This document shows, one piece after another, positions 1-8,412 of a DNA stretch of 54,325 nt; position 1 is the stretch's first letter, and every line of letters starts with the position of its first letter. Both the position numbers and the translations under genes were made by a program. Origin of the DNA: an uncultured Dorea sp. (GTDB lineage Bacteria > Bacillota > Clostridia > Lachnospirales > Lachnospiraceae); the NCBI GenBank assembly GCA_910577685.1, contig CAJTOH010000026.1, positions 1-54,325 of the forward strand. The letters are read 5' to 3'. The notes beneath the pieces are model-generated. The model did not search any database and was not told the origin of the DNA. It was given only the letters and a program-made list of their open reading frames with translations.

Positions 1-2
1 GG

Positions 3-62
3 CATAAAGGAACAACGCTTACAAAAGCAGAGATAGAAGTAAAAATTGCTTCCGGTGGTTGA
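3..62 (+). pseudogene. Tail of the upstream reading frame of a PEP-synthase-like gene (partial)
   Basis: The frame starting at base 3 is open from the window edge to a TGA at 60-62 and ends in KIASGG. It reads like the linker just before the phosphohistidine domain that follows in another frame, so it is probably the same gene broken by a one-base shift around 54-62. It is cut by the window edge and too short to identify alone. The link to the next entry is inference. Confidence 0.35.
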
Positions 63-664
63 ATGGGATTGAAGTTCGGACAGTAATATCTAATGATTAT
101 AAGACAATACATAGTGTTTTTTATGAGGGGACTAAAATTCCAGTTCTAAGAAGAGAACAAGTGATGGAATTGTATCGGACAGCCAGTTACTTGTGTAAAG
201 TATTTAAGCAGCAATTGGATATAGAATTTGCAATTGAGAAGGATGTGATTTATATTCTACAGATCCGACCAATTACTGTTAGGAATCAGATTGAAAGAGT
301 GGAGTATCAGGAATCAGCAGAAGGTGGACTGATAGGACAGGTTGTTTCTCTGGGAGAATTTTGTGGAAAAGCAATATTCATTGATATTACTCACGTTGAT
401 AATGAGTCTGTGTTATATGAAAAATGTAGGGGGAAGGTACTCGTAGTTGACGAATTGGTGCCAGAGTTGTTGTATTGTGTTGATAGTGTCGGAGCAATTT
501 TAACAGCAAAAGGAGGAGTATTATCGCATGGTGCTATTATGGCAAGAGAAAAAAGAATTCCGTGTGTTTCTGGTCTTGGCGACAAAATTTATGGAATAAA
601 AACAGGAATGGTAGTAAAGGTTAATGCAAATAAAGGGGAGATTTGTATTGGAGAAGGAAATTGA
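59..664 (+). CDS. PEP-utilising enzyme, C-terminal phosphohistidine swivel domain (fragment)
   Basis: This 201-residue product carries the end of a PPDK/PEP-synthase ATP-grasp domain (DIEFAIEKDVIYILQIRPIT, about residues 54-73). A PEP-utilising mobile domain follows, with the phosphohistidine loop GGVLSHGAIMAREKRIPCVSG-like; the acceptor would be His157. Related enzymes (PEP synthase, rifampin phosphotransferase) move phosphate through this histidine. The full ATP-grasp part is missing, and the only start in frame is a TTG at 59 without a good ribosome site. The preceding sequence in another frame (3-62) looks like the rest of the gene, so this is probably the 3' half of a frameshifted or mis-sequenced gene. 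It overlaps the RtcB-like gene, which suggests one operon. The substrate is unknown. Confidence 0.7.
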   Translation: MNGIEVRTVISNDYKTIHSVFYEGTKIPVLRREQVMELYRTASYLCKVFKQQLDIEFAIEKDVIYILQIRPITVRNQIERVEYQESAEGGLIGQVVSLGEFCGKAIFIDITHVDNESVLYEKCRGKVLVVDELVPELLYCVDSVGAILTAKGGVLSHGAIMAREKRIPCVSGLGDKIYGIKTGMVVKVNANKGEICIGEGN

Positions 665-1673
665 TGATGTGTTGAAGTTTTTACATAGGCAGGACGATAT
701 TATAAAAGTAGATATTAATTCAGATTTAGAATATGATTATGGTAGCTTTTCACTCTCCGGTTTGAAAATTGATAGCAAGAGATATATTTATCCGGCAGCT
801 ATGGGGTTTGATTTAGGGTGTGGAGTTGGAGTGTTTCGATTGCATGGATGGAACAGTGGAAAAGCAGTAGAAATACAGTATTCTCGGAAATCTATATTTG
901 GAATACGAAGAAAAAAGACAACTGTAGAGGTATGCCGGGGAAAAAATCATTTGGTGCAATTGCAGAAAGCCATGAACCAGGTTTACTACGGTGAAATTGA
1001 GCCAGGAAATCACTTTTTGGAAATTCAAAAAAATAAGAAAGGGGAACATTTTCTGGTGGTGCATAGTGGTCTTTCAAAAAGACTAAAAGAGCAGTTTGAA
1101 ATATTTTTTATTGATTTTTACAGAGAATATGTTGAGGAAGACCCGTACGGAAATAATGGATATATAGTAAAGATACCATATGATAGTAAAGATGGAAAGA
1201 CATTTTTTGAAGTGTGTACCAAAGCAAACGAATGGGCAGAAACAAACCGGGCTTACATTGCAACTGAGGTCGGAAAGAAGTTGGGATGCTTAGCAGAGTG
1301 TTATGTAGATACATCTCATGAGTTTCTGATGCGTCAGCAAGATGTTATAATACATTCTAACGGAGTTCAAAAACTAACAGGAAATGATGGTGACAAAGTT
1401 GGTATTCTTATTTCTGCAAGAGGTTGTAATAATTACTTAATACGTGGGAAACAGAACAATGTATATATAAATCATGGAACGAAGTTAAAACAGAGGACAT
1501 CAGACGGGAAGCGAATATATGGGAATGTCGAAGAACTGATGAAAAATCTAGATTTTAGTGAGAAAATAGAAGTGATAGATATATTAATACCTGTATTAAA
1601 TTGTAAAAGGATAGAAAGAGAGTATGAATATACAGTTTTTAGAAAAGAAGGGACAGCGACTGATCAGCTGTAA
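624..1673 (+). CDS. RtcB-like (tRNA/RNA ligase family) protein
   Basis: The 349-residue protein shows the RtcB motif order. D63 and C66 lie in GFDLGCGV, H130 in GNHFLEI, H147 in VVHSG, H232 in DTSHEF and H284 in NHGTKLK, matching the metal ligands and the guanylylated histidine of RtcB. The usual PGSMG loop is replaced by SARGCNNYLI, and the protein is shorter than typical RtcB (about 400-480 residues), so it is a divergent subfamily. RtcB ligates 2',3'-cyclic-phosphate or 3'-phosphate RNA ends to 5'-OH ends using GTP; whether this one acts on RNA is not shown. The ATG at 624 is possible, but a TTG at 648 has a better site (GGGGAG, 7 nt away) and overlaps the upstream gene by 17 nt. The gene overlaps the M16 peptidase by 50 nt, so it is co-transcribed. 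Confidence 0.72.
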   Translation: MQIKGRFVLEKEIDDVLKFLHRQDDIIKVDINSDLEYDYGSFSLSGLKIDSKRYIYPAAMGFDLGCGVGVFRLHGWNSGKAVEIQYSRKSIFGIRRKKTTVEVCRGKNHLVQLQKAMNQVYYGEIEPGNHFLEIQKNKKGEHFLVVHSGLSKRLKEQFEIFFIDFYREYVEEDPYGNNGYIVKIPYDSKDGKTFFEVCTKANEWAETNRAYIATEVGKKLGCLAECYVDTSHEFLMRQQDVIIHSNGVQKLTGNDGDKVGILISARGCNNYLIRGKQNNVYINHGTKLKQRTSDGKRIYGNVEELMKNLDFSEKIEVIDILIPVLNCKRIEREYEYTVFRKEGTATDQL

Positions 1674-2733
1674 TTTTATTATTGCGATCGGAATGAATTA
1701 TACATGGAAAGAGAATGGGAGCTTTGCACATCTGGTAGAGCATTTACTGTTTAAAGGTCACCCGAAATTGACGCAATATGATTTTATGCAAAAAATCGAA
1801 AGTTTGGGAGGAATTATGAATGCCCTTACCGATGATAAACATACAGAGGTTTTTGTTCGTGTTGAAGAACGATACTTAGCAGAGGTAGTAGCATTAATGC
1901 AGAAAGCAATTTCTATGTTTGATATTTCTGAGGAAGACGTTAAGGAAGAGGCAGATATAATTGAAATTGAGGAATCGCAGATATACGTAGAGGAATTGTT
2001 GATGAACAATATATTGGAATTTGGCGATAAAAAAATGACCGGAACGTTTTGCAGAGACGAACTGAAAGAAATTTATAGAACATATTATAGTATCGAAAAC
2101 TGGACGTTGCTGATTGTCGGTGACGTAACGGAAGCGACCAGAAAGCAGTTAGAAAAGTATGCAACGAATCAGAAAGGCAGAGTAGACACACGAACAAAAC
2201 TGTCCGTTCCAGATTTACCAAAGTATGGAAGATTCTATGTGGAAGATGAATCATATTTTGTATATTATCATCCATGTACAACAATGGGTGATAAAATGGA
2301 TATGAAAATAATTAAATATTTGCTAACATCAGGTTTGTCTTCTTATTTTTACAAAACTCTAGTTGCTGAGAATAGTTACACTTATCAGATTATATTTCAG
2401 GATGTATATTATGATAAAGCTGCATTTGTCATATTTTTTATCTGTGAGGAGGAAGCATTAGAAGAAATACAGGTAATTTTTGACGAAGTATTCGCAATAC
2501 CTGATTTTATAGACAATCTGACTGATGAGGAAATGCGTAGGGCAATCAATATGACGATTACAGAGTATTGTCTGAAAGCGGAAAGTGTATCCTCTTTAGT
2601 ACAGGATAAAATATCATCGCTGCTCACGGGCAGAACGTTCGTGGATTTTGAAGAGACTATCGGCATATTGTCAGTACAATCTGAAAATGAGATAAAAGAA
2701 CGAATAAAAACACTGCTTTTTGTAAAGCAGTGA
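1624..2733 (+). CDS. M16-family zinc metallopeptidase (pitrilysin-like)
   Basis: This is a 369-residue single-unit M16 peptidase, smaller than two-domain pitrilysins and close to one half of the bacterial MPP-like or AlbF type. The inverted zinc motif is intact as H36-L-V-E39-H40. The distal zinc ligand is expected in the EIEE stretch (E114-E117), about 75 residues later as the family requires. An R/Y-pair region typical of the C-terminal M16 half is less clear. It has no signal peptide, so it acts in the cytoplasm. The start overlaps the RtcB-like gene by 50 nt and the stop is 11 nt before the ABC ATPase. In RiPP operons such as subtilosin (AlbE/AlbF), M16 proteins trim peptides before export; that role here is inference. 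Confidence 0.85.
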   Translation: MNIQFLEKKGQRLISCNFIIAIGMNYTWKENGSFAHLVEHLLFKGHPKLTQYDFMQKIESLGGIMNALTDDKHTEVFVRVEERYLAEVVALMQKAISMFDISEEDVKEEADIIEIEESQIYVEELLMNNILEFGDKKMTGTFCRDELKEIYRTYYSIENWTLLIVGDVTEATRKQLEKYATNQKGRVDTRTKLSVPDLPKYGRFYVEDESYFVYYHPCTTMGDKMDMKIIKYLLTSGLSSYFYKTLVAENSYTYQIIFQDVYYDKAAFVIFFICEEEALEEIQVIFDEVFAIPDFIDNLTDEEMRRAINMTITEYCLKAESVSSLVQDKISSLLTGRTFVDFEETIGILSVQSENEIKERIKTLLFVKQ

Positions 2734-2744
2734 GGTGAATCGGT

Positions 2745-3677
2745 ATGATACAATTTGAACATGTAGTAAAGGAATACATAGGAAAAGAAAAGACTAAAAT
2801 CAGAATATTGGATGGAATCAGCCTGACGGTTGAAAAAGGCGAGATGATTGCACTTCTAGGCTCTAATGGTTCCGGAAAGTCTACCCTGTTAAAATGTCTG
2901 TGCGGCGTTATCCGTCCGTCGGAGGGGAAGATTACGGTAGACGGGCAGGATACCTTTAAGAAGCGTAAGCAGCTTGTAAAAAATATGGGCGTTATTTTTA
3001 ACCAGAAGCCTTCGTTTATTACAGATTTGTCCGTTTCTGACAATCTAAAGTTTTTTCAGGCAATTTATGGAATTTCTCAGGGAGATTTTCAAAGGAATCT
3101 GGCATTTTTGGACGGGTATCTTCATATTGCCGGACTTTTGGAAAAGCCGTACCGAAAACTTAGCTTTGGTGAACGTGTGAAATGTGAGCTGGTATCCATA
3201 CTGCTGCATGAACCGCAGTATATTTATATGGACGAGCCAACGATTGGTTTGGACTATAACGCCAAGAAGGGCTTATATGACCTGATTGCAGAACTAAAGG
3301 GGCGGGGAAGGACGATTCTTATCATCACGCATGAGGTGGATTATATCGAGGGCGTCTGTGACCGGGCGGTTATCCTTCGCAGCGGGCGGGTGTGTTATGA
3401 CGGCAATCCAAGAGCGGTAACGGATAAGGTAGGGAAGTCCCGGAAGATGCTCGTAAAGTACGAGGCAGTTCTGCATGTGGAAAAGGCAGGAAAGCTTTTA
3501 GAGAAGGCTTCTTCTGTAAAAGCAGAGGAAAAGGAACTGGAATTTACCATTCAGGAAGGTGAGGATTCGGGCCGGCTGATTGCCGAACTGGCAGAAGCTT
3601 ATCGGATTCAATCCCTCAACATGGAGCAGGTTTCAGTGAGGGAGGTATTGGAGGATGTCCTTAAAGAAACTATTTAA
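2745..3677 (+). CDS. ABC transporter ATP-binding protein (ABC-2 exporter type)
   Basis: This 310-residue ATPase has a Walker A at residues 39-47 (GSNGSGKST), a signature loop LSFGERVKCEL, a Walker B YIYMDEPTIGLD and an H-loop ITHEVD. About 90 residues follow the ATPase core. This layout, with two adjacent six-helix permeases, is that of the COG4586/COG4587/COG3694 exporter class. It is preceded by GAGGTG 8 nt before its ATG and overlaps the first permease by 23 nt. It would power export of the product of the upstream PEP/RtcB/M16 genes. The substrate cannot be read from the sequence. Confidence 0.92.
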   Translation: MIQFEHVVKEYIGKEKTKIRILDGISLTVEKGEMIALLGSNGSGKSTLLKCLCGVIRPSEGKITVDGQDTFKKRKQLVKNMGVIFNQKPSFITDLSVSDNLKFFQAIYGISQGDFQRNLAFLDGYLHIAGLLEKPYRKLSFGERVKCELVSILLHEPQYIYMDEPTIGLDYNAKKGLYDLIAELKGRGRTILIITHEVDYIEGVCDRAVILRSGRVCYDGNPRAVTDKVGKSRKMLVKYEAVLHVEKAGKLLEKASSVKAEEKELEFTIQEGEDSGRLIAELAEAYRIQSLNMEQVSVREVLEDVLKETI

Positions 3678-4449
3678 TATCATAAATATTATGTTTTTAT
3701 TCGAGTGGAGAAGATTAAAATACTATTCCTTAGACTATATTCTGGACGTGGGCAGTAAGGTGGTTTATCTTGGGCTGAATCTGTTGTTCTGGTATATCAT
3801 CCAAGAGGCAGGGTTTACCATGGAAGGCTGGGGTTACGGAGATATCGTAGTATTCCTTGCATTTTCGGAATTATTTTATGGTCTGGACGGAGCGGTCTTT
3901 ACCTATGCTTCGAGATTCTGGATGTATGTGCATGGAGGCATTCTCGATAACACCCTGACAAGGCCAATAGATTCCCGAGTGCGTTTCCTGCTTTTAAACG
4001 TGGATTATATTGGTATTATACTATCGTTTGCGGAATTTACGGTACTTTTATTATTTGCCGGAAATGGACTTAATGCCATTAGTATCTTCTTTGGGATCTT
4101 GGTGGTAGTAGGCGCAAATTTGATTCTTGCCCTAATTCGCCTGTGCGCAAGCTATCTTGCGTTCTGGTTCGGAAAGATGAGCGCGGTTTCTGAGATATCG
4201 GACTGTCTGACATCGTTTAACAAGTACCCGCTGACGATTCTTCCTAAGCCGTTGGTATATGTGTTCAAATTTTTATTTCCATTCTATTTTTTCAGCACAT
4301 TTTCTGCGGAAATCGTCTGCTTTCCAATAGAAATAAAAGAATTGGTGATTTCGGGCGCAGGTTTTTTGTTTTTAATAGCGCTGTGGTCCGCAGCGAATCA
4401 GTTTTTATGGGAAAAGGGATTGGAACGGTATGAAAGCATTAATGGATAA
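3655..4449 (+). CDS. ABC-2 transporter permease, first subunit
   Basis: The 264-residue protein has about six hydrophobic segments, starting around residue 30, and a cytoplasmic N-terminus with FEWRRLKYYSLDYILD. Family traits fit the DUF990-like ABC-2 permeases (PF06182) that pair with the preceding ATPase. It begins inside the ATPase gene (23-nt overlap) and ends inside the next permease gene (20-nt overlap), which implies translational coupling. It forms half of a heterodimeric membrane channel. No substrate-binding domain is present. Confidence 0.85.
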   Translation: MSLKKLFNIINIMFLFEWRRLKYYSLDYILDVGSKVVYLGLNLLFWYIIQEAGFTMEGWGYGDIVVFLAFSELFYGLDGAVFTYASRFWMYVHGGILDNTLTRPIDSRVRFLLLNVDYIGIILSFAEFTVLLLFAGNGLNAISIFFGILVVVGANLILALIRLCASYLAFWFGKMSAVSEISDCLTSFNKYPLTILPKPLVYVFKFLFPFYFFSTFSAEIVCFPIEIKELVISGAGFLFLIALWSAANQFLWEKGLERYESING

Positions 4450-5209
4450 ATACAGGGTATTGGTAGGGATTTACATGAAAATGTACAGAAAATACCCGAT
4501 GGAATTGTTTTTGAAACTGGTCTATCTGCCGGTGCAGATGCTGATGTATATTTTCTTGTGGAAGGCATTGCTGCAGTATGGCGGCGTCCAACTGAGTTAT
4601 ATGATTTGCTACTATCTATTTGTGGTACTGCTTGGTTATGCATTTCCGTTTATGCATATTGCAGCGGACGTCCAAAAGGATGTGGAGCAGGGAATCATTG
4701 CGAATTTTTTAGTGAGGCCGGTACAGTATGTGGTTCCGGTAATCTCAAGATATGTGGCTTGGATGGTATGCTATTTGGTCATTCTTGTTCCGGCAGTTTT
4801 GTTTACGGTTATTTACCGCGAAATCTCACTGCAGAATTTTTTGAGTTTTTTCATCTATTTGATTTTTGGAATCGGAATCGAGTTTCTGCTCTGGTACAAT
4901 TTGGGGCTTCTGGCGTTAAAAATCGAGAGAATCCGAGGCGTGCTGATTACGTTCCGTGCATTTAAATCCCTTGTTTCCGGAACCCTCATTCCGCTCTCCA
5001 TGTTTCCGCCAATGTTTCGCACTGTAACAGAGTTTCTGCCGATGAAATTCTATATCTATACTCCGGTAAATGCGTTGTTAGATGGCGGCAACGCGGGAGA
5101 ACTGGCGGGGAATATGGTTCTGGCGCTTTTTTGGATTCTTGTGCTGACTGCAGCTGCGGTTTGGCAGTGGAATTCGGGTTTGAAAAGACTCCAGACAAAT
5201 ATCGGCTAA
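4430..5209 (+). CDS. ABC-2 transporter permease, second subunit
   Basis: This 259-residue integral membrane protein has about six transmembrane segments. It begins with a short basic tail and contains the conserved loop AADVQKDVEQGIIANFLVRPV, typical of the COG3694-type partner permease, where the last residues resemble the GTLxxLLxRPV motif of ABC-2 proteins. A second ATG at 4442 is an alternative start. It is the last gene of the operon before the mobile-element scar, with no clear terminator in between. Confidence 0.85.
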   Translation: MKALMDKYRVLVGIYMKMYRKYPMELFLKLVYLPVQMLMYIFLWKALLQYGGVQLSYMICYYLFVVLLGYAFPFMHIAADVQKDVEQGIIANFLVRPVQYVVPVISRYVAWMVCYLVILVPAVLFTVIYREISLQNFLSFFIYLIFGIGIEFLLWYNLGLLALKIERIRGVLITFRAFKSLVSGTLIPLSMFPPMFRTVTEFLPMKFYIYTPVNALLDGGNAGELAGNMVLALFWILVLTAAAVWQWNSGLKRLQTNIG

Positions 5210-5580
5210 GACAACCACATTCTAGTGTGGATACGGATATTTTTTGGAGAAAATGTGAAGGCTTTTTCGAAAGATGCAGGAGAAGAAACTAAACTAGCGG
5301 TATATTGTGCGATATCAAGGAAGGGAGTATTCTGAGCATTGCAGAAGAATGTACGAAACTGAAAAACTTGAAAGTAAGATGTGACAATGTGGAAGAGGCG
5401 ATGAAGAGATGCATATACAAGTAATTAGTTTTGTATATAGAAGAAAATCTTACCAGATTCGATAGGAGATTTGTAAACAACTCTATATGCTTGATGTAGC
5501 TGGGGCGCGCCTTGGGGTGTAGGTGTGAGGATTTGCTGGAAATATAAGGCGTAAGACGTAAAGAGGAATGAGGAAGGGAG
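5210..5580 (+). other. Non-coding stretch with one small decayed frame
   Basis: No complete gene is visible. A frame open from 5293 to a TAA at 5422-5424 encodes about 43 residues ending in DNVEEAMKRCIYK. It reads like real protein but has no proper start and matches nothing I recognise, so it is probably a gene remnant. The rest (5425-5580) carries no signal I can name and runs into the left IS end. Confidence 0.4.
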
Positions 5581-6087
5581 GGGGCTGTCGGTTAATAGAT
5601 AGTCATGAACAGGCCTCCCTGTAATTATCCCTATAAAAAGAGAAAAAGATGGCTAACCATAACCATCTTTCCTCCGCTACATGTTATAATGTAGCTATGG
5701 TGCGAGCTGTGAAATCAGCTATGCTGATTTCCCCTAGCGAGCGGAAGAAATTTTGCAAGCTTTGGTAAGCTGATAACAATACAGTAGGAAAATCCTATCA
5801 GGTAAGGTCTAACCAACCGCCTGTACCAAGTCCTTGGAGCCGAAGTGGTAACATTAGGTTTAAGCGTAGGGCAGGGAGCAGCAGAGCCGAAACGAAAGTG
5901 AAGTGATTGAGCTGGGAAATTATTATGAGGTTGGAAATGGTCGATGTGTTCATAGTCACAACAGACAATACCGATATATCCGAGTTGGTGAGGCTATATT
6001 GGCATCCCCCAGTCGGAGAGCTTGGCGAGGTTGACGAGAAGTAGGTTATCGGAACAGCTGAGGTCCTGTCATTTCCCCAAAAGAGGT

Positions 6088-7172
6088 ATGAAAACCAAAA
6101 CAAAGAAATGCGTTAGTAATTCAAAAGAGTGGCAGGAAGTCCGACACAGCCATAGTATCGAAGAAGTCTGTGAAAGCAGATGGAGAAAAGGGCTGTGCAC
6201 TTTATAGCTTCAAGCGATTAGGAACGATGCAGACGAAAGAGAGCTGGCAAACATGGTGAAGGAGTTGCTTGGAATACAGTACAATATCACAAAAGCAAAC
6301 AGAACCGACAGAAGAGTTCAGAATCTTGCGTCATATATCAATGAAGATACCTTGAGGGCAATCCATAAAACAATGGATAAGAACAAGGCATAAGGGATTG
6401 ATAAAGTGACAAAAGAGGACTATGAGAGGAATCTGGAAGAGAATCTTGCGAATCTTGTGAAACGGATGAAAAATGGGAGTTATCACCCCAATCCAACAAG
6501 GCGTGTCTATATTCCGAAAGAAACAAAAGGCAAAATGAGACCACTGGGGATATCGTGTTATGAAGATAAGCTGGTGGAAAATGCGATTGCGCGGATATTG
6601 GAGCAGATTTATGAAGCGAAGTTTTACAATGAGAGCTTTGGGTTTCGCCCGAACAGGAACTGTCATCAGGCGGTAAGGGAAATCATAGAAATGGTGCAGT
6701 ATCGGAAAACAAGCTATGTGGTGGAACAGATATCAGAAGTTTCTTTGATAACGTAGACCATGAATGGCTGATGAAGATGCTGTCACATGATATAGCGGAC
6801 AGAAGATTTCTGGAGATAATCGAGAATTTTCTGAAAGCGGGAATCATGGAAGATGGCAAATATCTTGGCAGTGAACAGGGAACCCCACAGGGAAACGGAG
6901 CCAGTCCGATACTTGCAAATATATATCTGCACTATGTACTGGATAACTAGTTTGATGTAATCGTAAAGAGACAATGCGAAGGAGAATGCTATCTGATACG
7001 CAATACAAGGGAAGTGAAGAACTTTCTCACGGAGACGAAAAGGTTGTTGCTTAAGTGGCTGAACCGAAGAAGTCAAAGAAGAAGCTATACAGTGGAAACA
7101 TTCTTCAATGGAGTACTTCGAACATTCCCAGTGTTAGAACCAAGCATTAAGGTGAGTTTGTTTTACAGATAG
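6088..7172 (+). pseudogene. ltrA: Group II intron reverse transcriptase/maturase, inactivated
   Basis: The reading runs from MKTKTKKCVSNSKEWQEV to a C-terminus ending FPVLEPSIKVSLFYR. It contains reverse transcriptase blocks such as RPLGISCYEDKLVENAI, FGFRPNRNCHQAVREI, SFFDNVDHEWL and SEQGTPQGNGASPILANIYLHYVLD. It is dead several times over. In-frame stops lie at 6205-6207 and 6391-6393, a one-base loss near 6727 shifts the frame, and TAG at 6948-6950 replaces the usual Trp. A deletion after GECYLIR removes the YADD catalytic box and the following region. The best-preserved open segment is 6406-6756. Confidence 0.88.
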
Positions 7173-7190
7173 TGTATGAAAATATAAAGT

Positions 7191-7261
7191 GAAAAGCCGT
7201 ATGCGTTAATAGCGCACGTACGGTTTTGTGTAGGGATATGGGGAGTAATCCCCATATCTAC
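7191..7261 (+). ncRNA. Group II intron domains V and VI
   Basis: Domain V folds from GAAAAGCCGTATGCG to GCACGTACGGTTTTG (7191-7229) and keeps the AGC triad. Domain VI is GATATGGGGAG-TAA-TCCCCATATC (about 7234-7259), which gives an unpaired adenosine near the branch position. These are the strongest RNA signs of the intron. Confidence 0.75.
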
Positions 7262-7887
7262 TAGAGCAATCCTTACAAAAGGTGTAGATTATGATGCAGA
7301 GAAACTGATGGGAGACATCAAGAGGCCGCAGATGCAGGCAGCATAACAAGCAGAGAAAAAACAAGTAATACCCTTGTCACAGTTGAATTGAGCGTTTAGA
7401 AAACAGATCTGAGAGTTGAATTCAGCTGTGACAGGAAAGCTGAAAAGTATGAGAAACAGGCCGGAAAAACGTCCACAGCAAGGTGCTGGTTTGTGGAACA
7501 TACAAAACAGGTCAGTAAGACTTAAGAAAAAGAATGAGCCAGTAGTCGGCAGAAATGATCACCATAGGGCATGACCCTGACAAGGAGCTAAGCTGACACC
7601 CTGGTTATGGACAGGCAGGACGAAGGAAGTTAGGACGCCGCAGAAAAGTGGGAGATCCTGGTAGACACGGGAGGTGCGCAGCCATAGATGGATGGGTATA
7701 CACAAGGCCATGTAGAACGAAAAACCAAGACGTTTTACTTCGTGTACCCAGAACCAGCTATTTTCGTACCAGATACAGAGAAATGCCCATACCAATGGTT
7801 CTTTCTTCTGAGATATTTATTGATAGTATATCGAAAAATCCTTGATTTTCAAGGAAAAAAGACTTGACTAAATAGGGAGTATGTATT
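7262..7887. other. Long non-coding stretch after the intron
   Basis: I see no credible gene. A short open stretch at 7289-7345 (ending MGDIKRPQMQAA) looks like the tail of a lost protein. An imperfect inverted repeat pairs TGTCACAGTTGAATT (about 7376-7390) with its near-complement at 7421-7436. The remainder is probably debris of the interrupted mobile element. Confidence 0.45.
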
Positions 7888-8145
7888 ATGGAAATACTTA
7901 GTGATAAATTTAATTTAGAAGATTTATATTTCGGAATGAAGATTCAAGACAAAAATCAATTAAGCGATATATATGATACATGGATTATACTTGTAAAAAA
8001 CAACGCTTCGGATGGATATACGATAAGGTTCATAGGTAAGGAAACTAATGAAGAATCAGATAAATTGTTTACACCAGACAATCTGGTATGTCCAGTATAT
8101 AATGACAGCATGGAACTAGAGGGGGATATATACTATGAAGAATAA
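7888..8145 (+). CDS. Small hypothetical protein, 85 aa
   Basis: The ORF has ATG at 7888 with GGGAG 10 nt upstream and encodes an acidic, probably soluble protein. It has no signal peptide, membrane segment or motif I recognise. Its codon use is AT-rich like region 1. It sits between the group II intron and the right IS end, so it is cargo or a remnant. A small immunity or antitoxin-like protein is conceivable but nothing specific supports it. Confidence 0.45.
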   Translation: MEILSDKFNLEDLYFGMKIQDKNQLSDIYDTWIILVKNNASDGYTIRFIGKETNEESDKLFTPDNLVCPVYNDSMELEGDIYYEE

Positions 8146-8242
8146 ATATATCCTGCTTGAAATGAATCAGAGGAATGAAATAAGGGCTGATGTTAATATG
8201 ACGATAAAAAACATGGGACTTACAGAAGATGGTTGTGGTTAA
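8135..8242 (+). CDS. Possible 35-aa ORF, probably truncated
   Basis: ATG at 8135 overlaps the end of the 85-aa ORF by 11 nt and reads MKNKYILLEMNQRNEI... to a TAA at 8240-8242. The last codons lie within the IS right-end hairpin, so the natural C-terminus was probably lost at the element boundary. Translational coupling with the upstream ORF is possible. The product is unrecognised. Confidence 0.25.
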   Translation: MKNKYILLEMNQRNEIRADVNMTIKNMGLTEDGCG

Positions 8243-8388
8243 GTCATCTTTTTTCTTTTTATAGGGATAATTGCAGGGAGGTATGTGACTCGACAGGTCA
8301 TATACCTCCCTGTTCATGACGATCTATTAACCGACCGCTCCTTATTAAAAATACATGCTTTTAGTTTTCTGCCAAGTTTACCTTTTCA

Positions 8389-8398
8389 GGACAGCCCC
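8389..8398 (-). repeat. Further IS1182-type terminal sequence
   Basis: Read on the minus strand this is GGGGCTGTCC, followed by TGAAAAGG. It resembles the GGGGCTGTC ends of the two elements in this window and lies 46 nt outside the right end at 8343. It may be a scar of another insertion. The match is short. Confidence 0.3.
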
Positions 8399-8412
8399 TG
8401 TTTCCAATATTC

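Larger units (their letters stand above)
5700..7261 (+). mobile_element. Degenerate group II intron
   Basis: The intron begins GTGCGAGC, matching the group II 5' consensus GTGYG. It carries a decayed LtrA-type reverse transcriptase and ends in recognisable domains V and VI followed by TCTAC. The bases just before it (TTATAATGTAGCTATG) match the transposase start region of the IS at 52093 (TTATAATGAAACTATG), so it entered an IS1182-type gene directly after the ATG. The downstream exon does not look like transposase, so the right side has been rearranged. Boundaries are by motif and may be off by a few bases. Confidence 0.8.
5581..8343. mobile_element. Remnant of an IS1182-like element bounded by inverted ends
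   Basis: The left end (from GGGGCTGTCGGTTAATAG at 5581) reappears inverted at the right end (GGTCGGTTAATAGATCGTC when 8320-8335 is read on the minus strand). The inner parts also match: TCATGAACAG, the TCCCTG block, AATTATCCCTATAAAAAG and an AAGATGG...CCATCTT hairpin, out to about 5668 on the left and 8226 on the right. The right copy has an extra hairpin of about 30 nt. The left end plus its short 5' leader resembles the intact left end at 51946. No transposase reading frame remains inside; a group II intron and unrelated sequence occupy the interior. Confidence 0.7.

Noticed and set aside
4558..4965. 135-aa frame inside the second ABC permease gene
   Set aside because: It lacks family features and lies wholly in a gene with clear membrane helices.
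7376..7436. Inverted repeat as a terminator
   Set aside because: No T-run follows and no gene ends there; it is listed only as a repeat in debris.
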